Positions 23,754 to 31,184 of a stretch of DNA of 64,000 nucleotides are shown piece after piece (the stretch's first letter is position 1; the number at the start of each line of letters is the position of its first letter). The position numbers and the translations under genes were made by a program. The DNA lies in assembly GCF_000938265.1 (NCBI RefSeq), contig NZ_JYFC01000005.1:220198-284197 (forward strand), read 5' to 3'. This stretch comes from Agreia bicolorata. Its GTDB lineage: Bacteria; Actinomycetota; Actinomycetes; Actinomycetales; Microbacteriaceae. The notes below the pieces were generated by a model. It saw only the letters and a list, made by a program, of their open reading frames with translations, was not told the origin of the DNA and searched no databases.

Positions 23754-24797
23754 ATGGACGATCCCCTCGACAGCGCCACAGAGGCACTCCTCCTCGCACT
23801 GCCCAAGGTCTCGCTGCACAACCACCTGATCGGTGCCGTCTCGGCCCAGACCGTGCTCGATCTCGCTCGCAAGCACGACGTGGTCCTCGACGGCGGTCAC
23901 GATGCGGAGTCGCTGTACGACCACGGTTCCTACGAGGATCTCAACGAATTCCTGCGTGTACTCGACGTCGCCGGTTCCGTCATGCGCGACGCAGACGACT
24001 TTCGCCGAGTCGCCTTCGAGACCTTGACCGACGGAGGGGCAGCGCTCGGCGTTGTGCACCGCGAGATCTTCCTCAGCCCGCCGGGGCACCCCGGCGTGCC
24101 GTATCGCACGATCATCGATGGCGTACTGGCGGGCATGCGCGAGGCGGAGGCCGAGACGGGCATCACCAGTCGAATGGTGATCGGCCTCAACCGCAACGAC
24201 TCCGCATCGGCCGCCGTCGAGCTGGTCGAACAGGTGATCGAGCACCGCATCGACGAGGTCGTGGGCATCGGGCTCGACTATTCCGAGCTGATCGGACCGC
24301 CGGCGCGCTTCGTCGACGCCTTCCGGCTCGCCGGTCGGTCGGGTCTTCACCGCACCGCGCACTCCGAGAGCGGTCCACCCGCGAACATCGAGGTCATCCT
24401 CGACGAGCTCGGTGGCGAGCGCATCGACCACGGCTACCACGTCGTCGACGACGCCCGGATCACAGCGCGGTGCGTAGAGGAGGGAATCACCTTCACCTGC
24501 ACTCCCGTGAGCTCGGACATCGGCCGGTACTCCGGAAGTGGCGACGGCTCGCACCGGCGGATCGCGCAGATGGTCGACGCGGGCCTCCGCATCACGATCG
24601 ACTCCGACGATCCGCCGATGTTCGGCACCGACGCTGTCAACGACTTCCGGGCGTTGGCCCGTGCCCTCGGCTACGGCCTGACCGAGTTCGCGGGCTTCAC
24701 GCGCAACGCGGTGACGGCAGCCTGGCTCGACGACAGCGATAGAGCGACGCTGAATCAGGCCGTCGAGTCGCGCCTGACAGCTCTATCGGGCCGTTGA
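23754..24797 (+). CDS. Adenosine deaminase-family amidohydrolase
   Basis: This 347-residue TIM-barrel deaminase has zinc-binding SLHNHLIGAV (HxH), HRTAHSESG where HAGE is usual, RIDHGYHVV, CTPVSSD and the catalytic DSDDPPMFGT. All metal and acid residues are kept, but the HSES variant hints at a substrate other than adenosine. Starts at GTG 23739 (overlapping the monooxygenase stop) or ATG 23754 are both possible. With the permease and cytosine deaminase it suggests base salvage or heterocycle catabolism. Confidence 0.87.
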   Translation: MDDPLDSATEALLLALPKVSLHNHLIGAVSAQTVLDLARKHDVVLDGGHDAESLYDHGSYEDLNEFLRVLDVAGSVMRDADDFRRVAFETLTDGGAALGVVHREIFLSPPGHPGVPYRTIIDGVLAGMREAEAETGITSRMVIGLNRNDSASAAVELVEQVIEHRIDEVVGIGLDYSELIGPPARFVDAFRLAGRSGLHRTAHSESGPPANIEVILDELGGERIDHGYHVVDDARITARCVEEGITFTCTPVSSDIGRYSGSGDGSHRRIAQMVDAGLRITIDSDDPPMFGTDAVNDFRALARALGYGLTEFAGFTRNAVTAAWLDDSDRATLNQAVESRLTALSGR

Positions 24798-24814
24798 CGA
24801 GACAGATCACTCAA

Positions 24815-26359
24815 CTAGGAACGCGTGTTTCGCAGCGAGACCAGCGCCAGCACGATTGCCAGCGCCATCAGGCCGACACCGATTCCCGAGGTCAAAACCA
24901 CGCCGCTGTCGAACGAGGTTCGAGCCGACTCGAGCAGGTTGGCTCCCGCCGGGCCACCGATCGACTCGGCCACTGAGACGGCCCCACCGAGCGTCTCTCG
25001 CGCCGTGTCGGCATCCTGTGAGCTGAGCCCGGCCGGCAGACTGACGCCACCCCGGTAGGCCGCGGTCAGGATGCTTCCCAGCACTGCTGTGCCAAGCACC
25101 GCTCCGAGCTCGTACGAGGTTTCTGACACTCCGGATGCCGCACCGGCCTTGTCGGCGGGCACGGACGAGATGATGAGGTCGTTCGAGATCGTCTCGGCAG
25201 CGCCGATTCCGAGGCCGAGCACCGCGAAGGCGATCGCCAGCGTGGCCTCGGTCGCCTCCTGGCCCGTGACCATGATGATCGCGTAGGCCGTGCCGGCCAG
25301 CGCGAGTCCCGTGGCGACGACGAAGCTCGGCCTGATGAGGCGCACGATCGGCACGACTACGAGCCCGGCGACGATCATGACGATGAGCCCGGGCACCAGG
25401 GCGAACGCGGCATCGAGCGGGCTCAACCGAAGAACCAACTGCAGGTGCTGCGAGACAAAGAAGAGAAAGCCCACAAGCGAGAAGACGCTCACGAGGTTGA
25501 TCAGCACGGCTCCGGTGAATACTCCGCGACGAAACAGCCTCATGTCGAGCATCGGATTCTCTCGAGAAAGCTGACGTCGCACAAAGAGGATTCCTGCCGT
25601 CGCGCCGATGAGCACGAGCAGAATCTGCGACCACTCGAAGCCGTGCGTCGCGAACTCCTTGACGGCGAAGACGAGCGGCACGAGCGTGACCATCGTGAGG
25701 CCGATGCTGAGGAGGTCGATGCGGCCGGGGTTCGGATCGCGCGACTCGGGAACCAGCAGCGGCGCGAACACGAGAAGGGGAATGAGCACGGGCACGGCGA
25801 TGAGGAAGACTGAGCCCCACCAGAAGTGCTCGAGCAGGATCCCACCGACGATCGGGCCGAGCGCCGATCCTGCGGCGAATCCGGCTGCCCAGATCGCGAT
25901 GGCGAGTCGACGCTGCTCGCGGTCGAGGAAGATGCTGCGCAGCAATGAGAGCGTCGACGGCATGAGCATGGCGCCGAAGAAGCCCAGGCCAACCCGCGCG
26001 AGAATCAGCAGTTCGGCCGTGGGGGCGAAAGCGGCCACGATCGACACGAGCGCGAACCCCGTGGCGCCGATCAGTAGCAGGCGACGACGACCCCACCGGT
26101 CGCCGAGGCTTCCCATCGCGACGAGAAGTCCCGCGAGCACCAGCGGGTAGGCGTCGATGATCCAGAGCTGGGCCGCAGCCGACGGGCGAAGCGACTCGGA
26201 GATCACGGGCAAGGCGAAGCTCAGCACGGTGTTGTCGACGCTCGAGATGAGCACGGGCAGCATAAGAACGGCCAGTGCGAACCAATTGCGAACGGATGCG
26301 CGGGGCGGCCGCGCGTCGACGGCTCGCTGGGCGGCTGTGGGGGTGGTGAGGAGGGCCAT
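24815..26359 (-). CDS. MFS multidrug efflux pump (DHA2/EmrB-QacA type, 14 helices)
   Basis: This 514-residue membrane protein starts MALLTTPTAAQRAVDARPP and has the DHA2 signatures SVDNTVLSFALPVIS in helix 1 and AAQLWIIDAYPLVLAGLLVA, MGSLGDRWGRRRLLL in helices 2-3. The ATG at 26359 is chosen because longer frames run into the operator. It is divergent from a TetR gene at 26530, the usual arrangement for an efflux pump and its repressor. Confidence 0.9.
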   Translation of the reverse strand: MALLTTPTAAQRAVDARPPRASVRNWFALAVLMLPVLISSVDNTVLSFALPVISESLRPSAAAQLWIIDAYPLVLAGLLVAMGSLGDRWGRRRLLLIGATGFALVSIVAAFAPTAELLILARVGLGFFGAMLMPSTLSLLRSIFLDREQRRLAIAIWAAGFAAGSALGPIVGGILLEHFWWGSVFLIAVPVLIPLLVFAPLLVPESRDPNPGRIDLLSIGLTMVTLVPLVFAVKEFATHGFEWSQILLVLIGATAGILFVRRQLSRENPMLDMRLFRRGVFTGAVLINLVSVFSLVGFLFFVSQHLQLVLRLSPLDAAFALVPGLIVMIVAGLVVVPIVRLIRPSFVVATGLALAGTAYAIIMVTGQEATEATLAIAFAVLGLGIGAAETISNDLIISSVPADKAGAASGVSETSYELGAVLGTAVLGSILTAAYRGGVSLPAGLSSQDADTARETLGGAVSVAESIGGPAGANLLESARTSFDSGVVLTSGIGVGLMALAIVLALVSLRNTRS

Positions 26360-26402
26360 GATCGGAGTTCTTCGTTTCGATTCGAGAAGTGGTGCGGATT
26401 CC

Positions 26403-26426
26403 ACTATACCGTCCAGCCGGTACAGT
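26403..26426. promoter_or_regulatory. TetR-type operator between pump and repressor
   Basis: Positions 26403-26426 hold the dyad ACTxTACCG, six bases, CGGTAxAGT. It lies 44 nt upstream of the pump start and in the shared promoter region of the TetR gene. The symmetry and position make it the likely binding site of that repressor. Confidence 0.65.
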
Positions 26427-26529
26427 GACAATGTCCACAACGAGCGAACCTGGCTCTCTATTCCCGAGCAGGGCCGTGAGGTTGTGTCGGGTGCTGCTCG
26501 ACGGCGCCGGGGCGGCTACCATCGAAGCG

Positions 26530-27132
26530 ATGCCCGACACCCCAGAGAACCCGCCGATCGACACCGCCGCGCCCGCCTCGGCGTCCACGCGCGATCGAAT
26601 CATCGACGCCTTCGCAGAGCTGCTCGGCGAGAACGGCGAACGGGCCGCTACCCTCGACGCTGTCGCCGCCGCCGCAGGGGTATCCAAGGGCGGCCTGCTT
26701 TACCACTTCGGCTCAAAAGAGGCCCTGATCGAGGGCGTGCTCGAGCGCCTGGCCACCCTGGTGGAGCGCGATGTCGCGGCCATCCGGTCGTCGCCGTCGG
26801 GGCCTGTGGCTCACCTGATCCGCACATCAATGGCCACGGGCAGCGCCCTCGACAAGGCGCTCGTCGCCACGTCTCGCCTGGCTCAGGCGTCGAACTCGAC
26901 GGCCCGCGACGCTCTGCGCGCCGCCAACGACGCCTGGTACGGCATCGTTCTCGAGAGCACGGGCGACCCGGTGCTCTCGCGCGCGATCATGCTCATCAGC
27001 GACGGCCTCGCGTATGGGTCTGCTTTTCTACCCGGATCATCGACACCGGAAACGGCCGAACTCTCGGCTTCGGACATCGACGACCTCGTCGATCTGATCA
27101 CCGAGGTCACGGCGCAGCGCGCGGGGCACTGA
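26530..27132 (+). CDS. TetR-family transcriptional repressor of the adjacent pump
   Basis: This 200-residue protein starts MPDTPENPPIDTAAPAS and has a TetR HTH (RIIDAFAELLGENGERAATL, AAAAGVSKGGLLYHFGSKEA). The C-terminal ligand domain is helical and unspecific. The ATG at 26530 is preferred over far-upstream frames that cross the operator. It most likely represses the divergent DHA2 pump gene and itself through the 26403-26426 palindrome. Confidence 0.88.
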   Translation: MPDTPENPPIDTAAPASASTRDRIIDAFAELLGENGERAATLDAVAAAAGVSKGGLLYHFGSKEALIEGVLERLATLVERDVAAIRSSPSGPVAHLIRTSMATGSALDKALVATSRLAQASNSTARDALRAANDAWYGIVLESTGDPVLSRAIMLISDGLAYGSAFLPGSSTPETAELSASDIDDLVDLITEVTAQRAGH

Positions 27133-27145
27133 GCACGTCATTCCC

Positions 27146-27186
27146 TGAGCCTGTCGAAGGGCCGCGGGCTCGCTTCGACAGGCTCA
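27146..27186. terminator. Bidirectional terminator formed by a dispersed palindromic repeat
   Basis: TGAGCCTGTCGAAG (27146-27159) and CTTCGACAGGCTCA (27173-27186) form a perfect 14-bp stem with a 13-nt loop between the convergent tetR and serA genes. The same core is familiar as a dispersed intergenic repeat in many high-GC genomes (general knowledge, not checked here). No U-tract is present. Confidence 0.7.
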
Positions 27187-27194
27187 GCGAACGG

Positions 27195-28784
27195 TCACTC
27201 CGTGAGGTCGATCTCCTGCAGCGAATCGGCATCGATGGCCGTGCGCAGCTTCTCGAGCAGCTCTTCGGGCGCCGGCGAGTCGACGGTCAGCACGCTGAGC
27301 GCCTTGCCGCCGGCCACGTGACGCGCGATCTGCATTCCGGCGATGTTGATGTTGGCGTCGCCGAACTCCTTGCCGTAGATCGCGACGATGCCGGGGCGGT
27401 CGTCGTAGGTCATGACGATGAGGTGTTCTGCGAAGGGAACCTCAACGTCGTAGCCGTTGATCTCGACGATCTTCTCGATCTGCTTCGTGCCGGTCAGAGT
27501 TCCCGACACCGAGATCTGCGATCCGTCGCTCAGCGCGCCCTCGAGCGTGATGAGGTTGCGGTACTCCTCTGACACCGACTCGGTGATCAGGCGCGTCGTC
27601 ACGCCGCGCTGCTCGGCGAGCAGAGGCGCATTGACATAGGAGACCGTCTCGCTGACGACGTTCGTGAAGATGCCCTTGAGTGCGGCCAGCTTGAGAACGC
27701 TCACGTCGAAGTCGACGATCTCGCCGCGCACGATGACGTCGACGCTGGTGAGTGGGCTGTGCGCGAGGCCCGAGAACACCTGGCCGAGCTTCTCGACCAG
27801 GGGGATACCGGGTCGCACCGTCGGGTCGATGACTCCGCCGGCGACGTTGACGGCATCCGGAACCAGCTCGCCCGACAGGGCCAGGCGAACCGACTTGGCC
27901 ACGGAGACACCGGCCTTCTCCTGCGCCTCGTCGGTGGATGCGCCCAGGTGGGGCGTGACCACAACGTTGGGCAGGGCGAGCAACGGCGAGTCGGTGGGCG
28001 GCTCGCTGACGAAGACGTCGAGTCCGGCCCCCGCGATGGTGCCTGCCGTGAGGGCGCGGTAGAGCGCATCCTCATCGATGAGCCCACCGCGGGCCACGTT
28101 GACGATGAACGAGGTGGGCTTCATCAGCGCCAGCTGCTCGTCGCTGATCATGCCGGTGGTCTCGGGGGTCTTCGGCATGTGGATGGTGATGAAGTCGCTC
28201 TGCGCGAGCAGCTCGTCGAGGCTGAGCAGCGTGACGCCCAGCTGCTGGGCGCGCGCCGAGGTGACATAGGGGTCGTAGGCCACGACATTGGTGCCGAACG
28301 CCTGCATGCGGGCTGTGATCAGCGCGCCGATGCGGCCGAGACCGATGATTCCGATCGTCTTCTCGTAGAGCTCGACGCCGGTGTAGGCGCTGCGCTTCCA
28401 TTTGCCGTCGGCCAGGGCCGCGTGTGCGGCCGGGATGTGGCGGGCGAGGCTCAGGATGTGACCGACGGTGAGCTCGGCGGCCGAGATGATGTTCGAGGTG
28501 GGCGCGTTGACCACCATGACCCCGGCTGCCGTGGCCGCCTTGATGTCGACGTTGTCGAGACCCACACCCGCACGGGCCACAACCTTGAGCTTGCGGGCCG
28601 CTGCGATGGCTTCAGCGTCGACCTTCGTGGCGGAACGCACGAGAATCGCGTCTGCGTCGGCGAGCGCGGCGAGCAGCGCCGGTCGATCCGTTCCATCGAC
28701 GTTCACCACATCGAAGTCGAGGCCGAGGGCCTCGACGGTGGCGGGCGACAGTTCTTCGGCGATCAAGACAACCGGTTTCGACAC
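27195..28784 (-). CDS. serA: D-3-phosphoglycerate dehydrogenase
   Basis: This enzyme catalyses the first step of serine synthesis, NAD-dependent oxidation of 3-phosphoglycerate. The 529-residue protein is the long actinobacterial form: substrate domain (ILVRSATKVDAEAI), NAD-binding GIIGLGRIG and FITIHMPKTPETTGMI, VNVARGGLIDEDAL, catalytic H in VTPHLGASTDEAQEKAG, then an intervening domain and a C-terminal ACT domain (RPGIVAIYGKEFGDANINIA) for serine feedback. Confidence 0.97.
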   Translation of the reverse strand: MSKPVVLIAEELSPATVEALGLDFDVVNVDGTDRPALLAALADADAILVRSATKVDAEAIAAARKLKVVARAGVGLDNVDIKAATAAGVMVVNAPTSNIISAAELTVGHILSLARHIPAAHAALADGKWKRSAYTGVELYEKTIGIIGLGRIGALITARMQAFGTNVVAYDPYVTSARAQQLGVTLLSLDELLAQSDFITIHMPKTPETTGMISDEQLALMKPTSFIVNVARGGLIDEDALYRALTAGTIAGAGLDVFVSEPPTDSPLLALPNVVVTPHLGASTDEAQEKAGVSVAKSVRLALSGELVPDAVNVAGGVIDPTVRPGIPLVEKLGQVFSGLAHSPLTSVDVIVRGEIVDFDVSVLKLAALKGIFTNVVSETVSYVNAPLLAEQRGVTTRLITESVSEEYRNLITLEGALSDGSQISVSGTLTGTKQIEKIVEINGYDVEVPFAEHLIVMTYDDRPGIVAIYGKEFGDANINIAGMQIARHVAGGKALSVLTVDSPAPEELLEKLRTAIDADSLQEIDLTE

Positions 28785-28873
28785 GGAGCGGATCCTTCGG
28801 TTTGGCTCTGTAAAGAGGATTTCCGCGAGACAGCGCGGCCAGAAACCATATTAGAGGCAGGCACAATGGGGTG

Positions 28874-29275
28874 ATGACCGATGCGACTCTGACCGTAATA
28901 GTGACGATCCTGCGCATCGCGATAGCCGTGGTCTTCATCGGCATGGGCATCAATCACTTCGTGCCGAAGTCGGCGCGGGTGATGTCCAAGATGATTCCGC
29001 CGATTCTGCGCCGCGAGGGCGCGCTCAACCCACTGAACCTGGTCTACCTCACGGGCGTCTGCGAGATCGCGGGCGGCATCGGGCTGCTCGTGCCGCAGAC
29101 TCGCCTCGCCGCCGCAATCGCGCTGGTCGTGTTCCTTGCCGCCGTCTTTCCTGCCAACGCTTATGCGGCCGCGAATCGCGAGCGTTTCGGTGCCGTCGCC
29201 ATCCCGTTCTGGCCACGACTCGCAGGCCAAATAGTGCTGGCTGCGCTGATCGTGTGGGTGGGCGTTACCGCCTAG
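28874..29275 (+). CDS. DoxX-like membrane protein
   Basis: This roughly 133-residue protein has four hydrophobic segments: VTILRIAIAVVFIGMGINHF, NLVYLTGVCEIAGGIGLLVP, AAIALVVFLAAVFPANAYAA and AGQIVLAALIVWVG. The GMGINHF and CEIAGGIGLL motifs match the DoxX/DUF4267-like group. GTG 28871 directly precedes the chosen ATG. Function unknown. Its last bases overlap the convergent gene at 29272. Confidence 0.8.
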   Translation: MTDATLTVIVTILRIAIAVVFIGMGINHFVPKSARVMSKMIPPILRREGALNPLNLVYLTGVCEIAGGIGLLVPQTRLAAAIALVVFLAAVFPANAYAAANRERFGAVAIPFWPRLAGQIVLAALIVWVGVTA

Positions 29276-29637
29276 AGCCCGCCGAGAAGCAACGACTCGA
29301 GATCGGCCTTGATCACCATCGCGACAGCGAGGGCGACGAGGAAGACAACAGCTTTCGCCCACGCCGGCAGTCTCCACCCGACGAGGAACCCGAGCGCGTA
29401 GGTGACGATCGGCGCGGCGATCGAACCAACGAAGACCAGCCACGAGACGCCGGAGAGACCGAGGCCGAAGGTGGCGATCGCCTCGAAGAGGTTGGCAACT
29501 CCGACCCAGACCCAGATGGCGGAGATCAGCGCGAAGAGCAGAGCGATGCCCCAGCCGAGCTTCTTCGAGAAGCTGAGATCGCGAAAGGTCGATCGTGCGG
29601 CGGCGGAGTTCGGAGTTGCAGAGGTGTTCTTGGTCAT
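29272..29637 (-). CDS. Four-helix membrane protein, unknown function
   Basis: This 121-residue protein has a polar N-terminus, then hydrophobic stretches WGIALLFALISAIWVWVGV, LSGVSWLVFVGSIAAPIVTY and VVFLVALAVAMVI. I do not recognise the family. It follows the membrane protein gene at 29647 by 9 nt and is probably co-transcribed with it. Confidence 0.75.
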   Translation of the reverse strand: MTKNTSATPNSAAARSTFRDLSFSKKLGWGIALLFALISAIWVWVGVANLFEAIATFGLGLSGVSWLVFVGSIAAPIVTYALGFLVGWRLPAWAKAVVFLVALAVAMVIKADLESLLLGGL

Positions 29638-29646
29638 GGCGAGGTC

Positions 29647-30156
29647 CTATGCTCCCTGAATGAAGGGCCAGGGCACGAGCACGAAGACTCCGAGCAGCAG
29701 CCAGCCGAGGCGGGATCGCCAGGTTCTCTTCTGCGTCAGCAGCAGGGTGGACACGAACCACAGCGGCGCAGCTGCGATCGAGAGGAACTGGCCGATACGG
29801 AAGCAGATCTCGAGAAAGAGGCTGTCGAGCGGAAAGAAAGTGACGGTCGTGCGGGCCACGACGATGCCCCAGCCGATCGTGTAGAGCAGGTAGACACCGC
29901 CGAGGATTCCGAGCGTGATTAGGGCCGCCGAACTCAGCTGCGCCGAGGCCTTCTCTGCCGCAGCCAGTTCGGCCTCGACCTCGGCGTCTTCGGCCAGCTC
30001 TGCCTGCTCGAGAACGGTCGGCGCCTCTGCCCGCTCGGTCTTCTCGGCACCAGCCGTACCGGCGGCACCAGCCGTACCGGCCTGGATGGGCGGGGTCAGC
30101 GTCGGGTCGTCATCGCCGGCCCAGCTCAGCGCATCATCATCGCGGCTCGTCGTCAT
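29647..30156 (-). CDS. Membrane protein with acidic Ala/Glu-rich N-terminus
   Basis: This 169-residue protein has an acidic, low-complexity first 70 residues (short GTAGA-type repeats, then EQAELAEDAEVEAELAAAEK, probably a coiled helix) followed by transmembrane segments LGILGGVYLLYTIGWGIVVA, FLSIAAAPLWFVSTLLL and LGWLLLGVFVLVPWPF. Family unknown. It is probably the first gene of a two-gene membrane protein operon. Confidence 0.75.
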   Translation of the reverse strand: MTTSRDDDALSWAGDDDPTLTPPIQAGTAGAAGTAGAEKTERAEAPTVLEQAELAEDAEVEAELAAAEKASAQLSSAALITLGILGGVYLLYTIGWGIVVARTTVTFFPLDSLFLEICFRIGQFLSIAAAPLWFVSTLLLTQKRTWRSRLGWLLLGVFVLVPWPFIQGA

Positions 30157-30186
30157 GTAGGCAAGGTTAGCTGCTCGGGGCAGCCG

Positions 30187-30999
30187 CTAAACCGAGAGAA
30201 CGCGCTTCTCCCCCGCGTCGACTGGGAACACGAAGCGATTCTGCTGCGGAGGCATCGGGCAGTTGAACCAGTCCGAGAATCCGCACGGCGGGATGTAGGC
30301 GCGGTTGAAGTCGAGCTCGACGGTTCCGTCGCGGCGAGGACGCACGGCGAGAAAGCGCCCCACGTCGTAGGTCTCGTCACCGGTGGTGAGGTCTTGGAAG
30401 ACGAGCAACAACTTTCCCTCGTCTTCGAAGGCCGCCAGCGTGCGGGACTGTCCGCCGATGACCACGTCGATGTCGCCGGGAAGAACCTCGTCGCGCAGGC
30501 GCCCGTCGTCTTTGATGTGCTCGATGCCGATGGCGCGCTTCTCGGTAGGCGTGAACGTTCCCTCGAGAACCCACTCCGGTGTGAAGTCGTAGGCGGAGAT
30601 GCGGTCGAAGTTCTCGGCCTTGGGGTTCGCCGGATCCCAAACGCGCACGATGTAGTGGCCCTCGACCCCGGGGTAGACCGTGCCGGTCACTCCCCCGCCG
30701 AAGGCGAGGGTCGACGGAACGACCGTGTCTGACCCAGCGATGTCGACGGTGCCGTCGACCAGGTCGCCATCCACCCGGATGCCGTCGGTCGCGACCGCGG
30801 TCACTCGCACGCCCCCGCCGGTCGGGATCGGCGCCCACAGGCCGGGCACGCCGTCGATCTCGCGCTCGGAGTCGATCTCGGTCGTGCTGACGAGGGCGAG
30901 CGGCCCCTGCGGCGAGGTCACATAACGGTGGCGTGCCTGTCGGAATCGGAGGAAGTCGGCTTCGGCGGCAGAGGTGGAAGATGTGGTCACGGAGTCCAT
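30187..30999 (-). CDS. DUF1684 domain protein
   Basis: This 270-residue soluble protein matches DUF1684: FRQARHRYVTSPQGPLALVS at the N-terminus, the central YDFTPEWVLEGTF, and the strongly conserved C-terminus FNRAYIPPCGFSDWFNCPMP, PQQNRFVFPVDAGEK. The biochemical role is unknown. I chose the ATG at 30999 because GAGAGGA precedes it; a longer frame to 31041 runs into the intergenic repeat. Confidence 0.88.
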   Translation of the reverse strand: MDSVTTSSTSAAEADFLRFRQARHRYVTSPQGPLALVSTTEIDSEREIDGVPGLWAPIPTGGGVRVTAVATDGIRVDGDLVDGTVDIAGSDTVVPSTLAFGGGVTGTVYPGVEGHYIVRVWDPANPKAENFDRISAYDFTPEWVLEGTFTPTEKRAIGIEHIKDDGRLRDEVLPGDIDVVIGGQSRTLAAFEDEGKLLLVFQDLTTGDETYDVGRFLAVRPRRDGTVELDFNRAYIPPCGFSDWFNCPMPPQQNRFVFPVDAGEKRVLSV

Positions 31000-31114
31000 G
31001 ATCCTCTCAACAGGCGAACCGCCGCACCGATTCCCGCACAACTGCGCTGGTCGAGTCGCCGCTCCGACTGCGGAGCCGGCGTATCGAGACCACCATCGGC
31101 GGTGTCTCGATACG

Positions 31115-31184
31115 CTCGTTCCTCGTTCCTCGTTCCTCGTTCCTCGTTCCTCGTTCCTCGTTACTCGTTACTCGTTACTCGTTA
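31115..31184. repeat. Ten tandem 7-bp repeats overlapping a stop codon
   Basis: Six copies of CTCGTTC (31115-31156) are followed by four of CTCGTTA (31157-31184). They sit inside an extragenic palindrome: CTGGTCGAGT near 31047 pairs with ACTCGACCAG at 31184-31193, and GTATCGAGAC pairs with GTCTCGATAC. The minus-strand TAA of the GH30 gene (31182-31184) lies within the last unit. This resembles a dispersed actinobacterial repeat in which an internal unit has expanded. Confidence 0.85.

Noticed and set aside
24807..26687. A 626-codon minus-strand frame over the DHA2 pump
   Set aside because: It overlaps the pump gene in another frame and has a highly Arg-rich, low-complexity translation.
31115..31184. 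CRISPR array
   Set aside because: Units are only 7 bp with no spacers; it is a simple tandem repeat. No CRISPR-like array was seen anywhere in the window.
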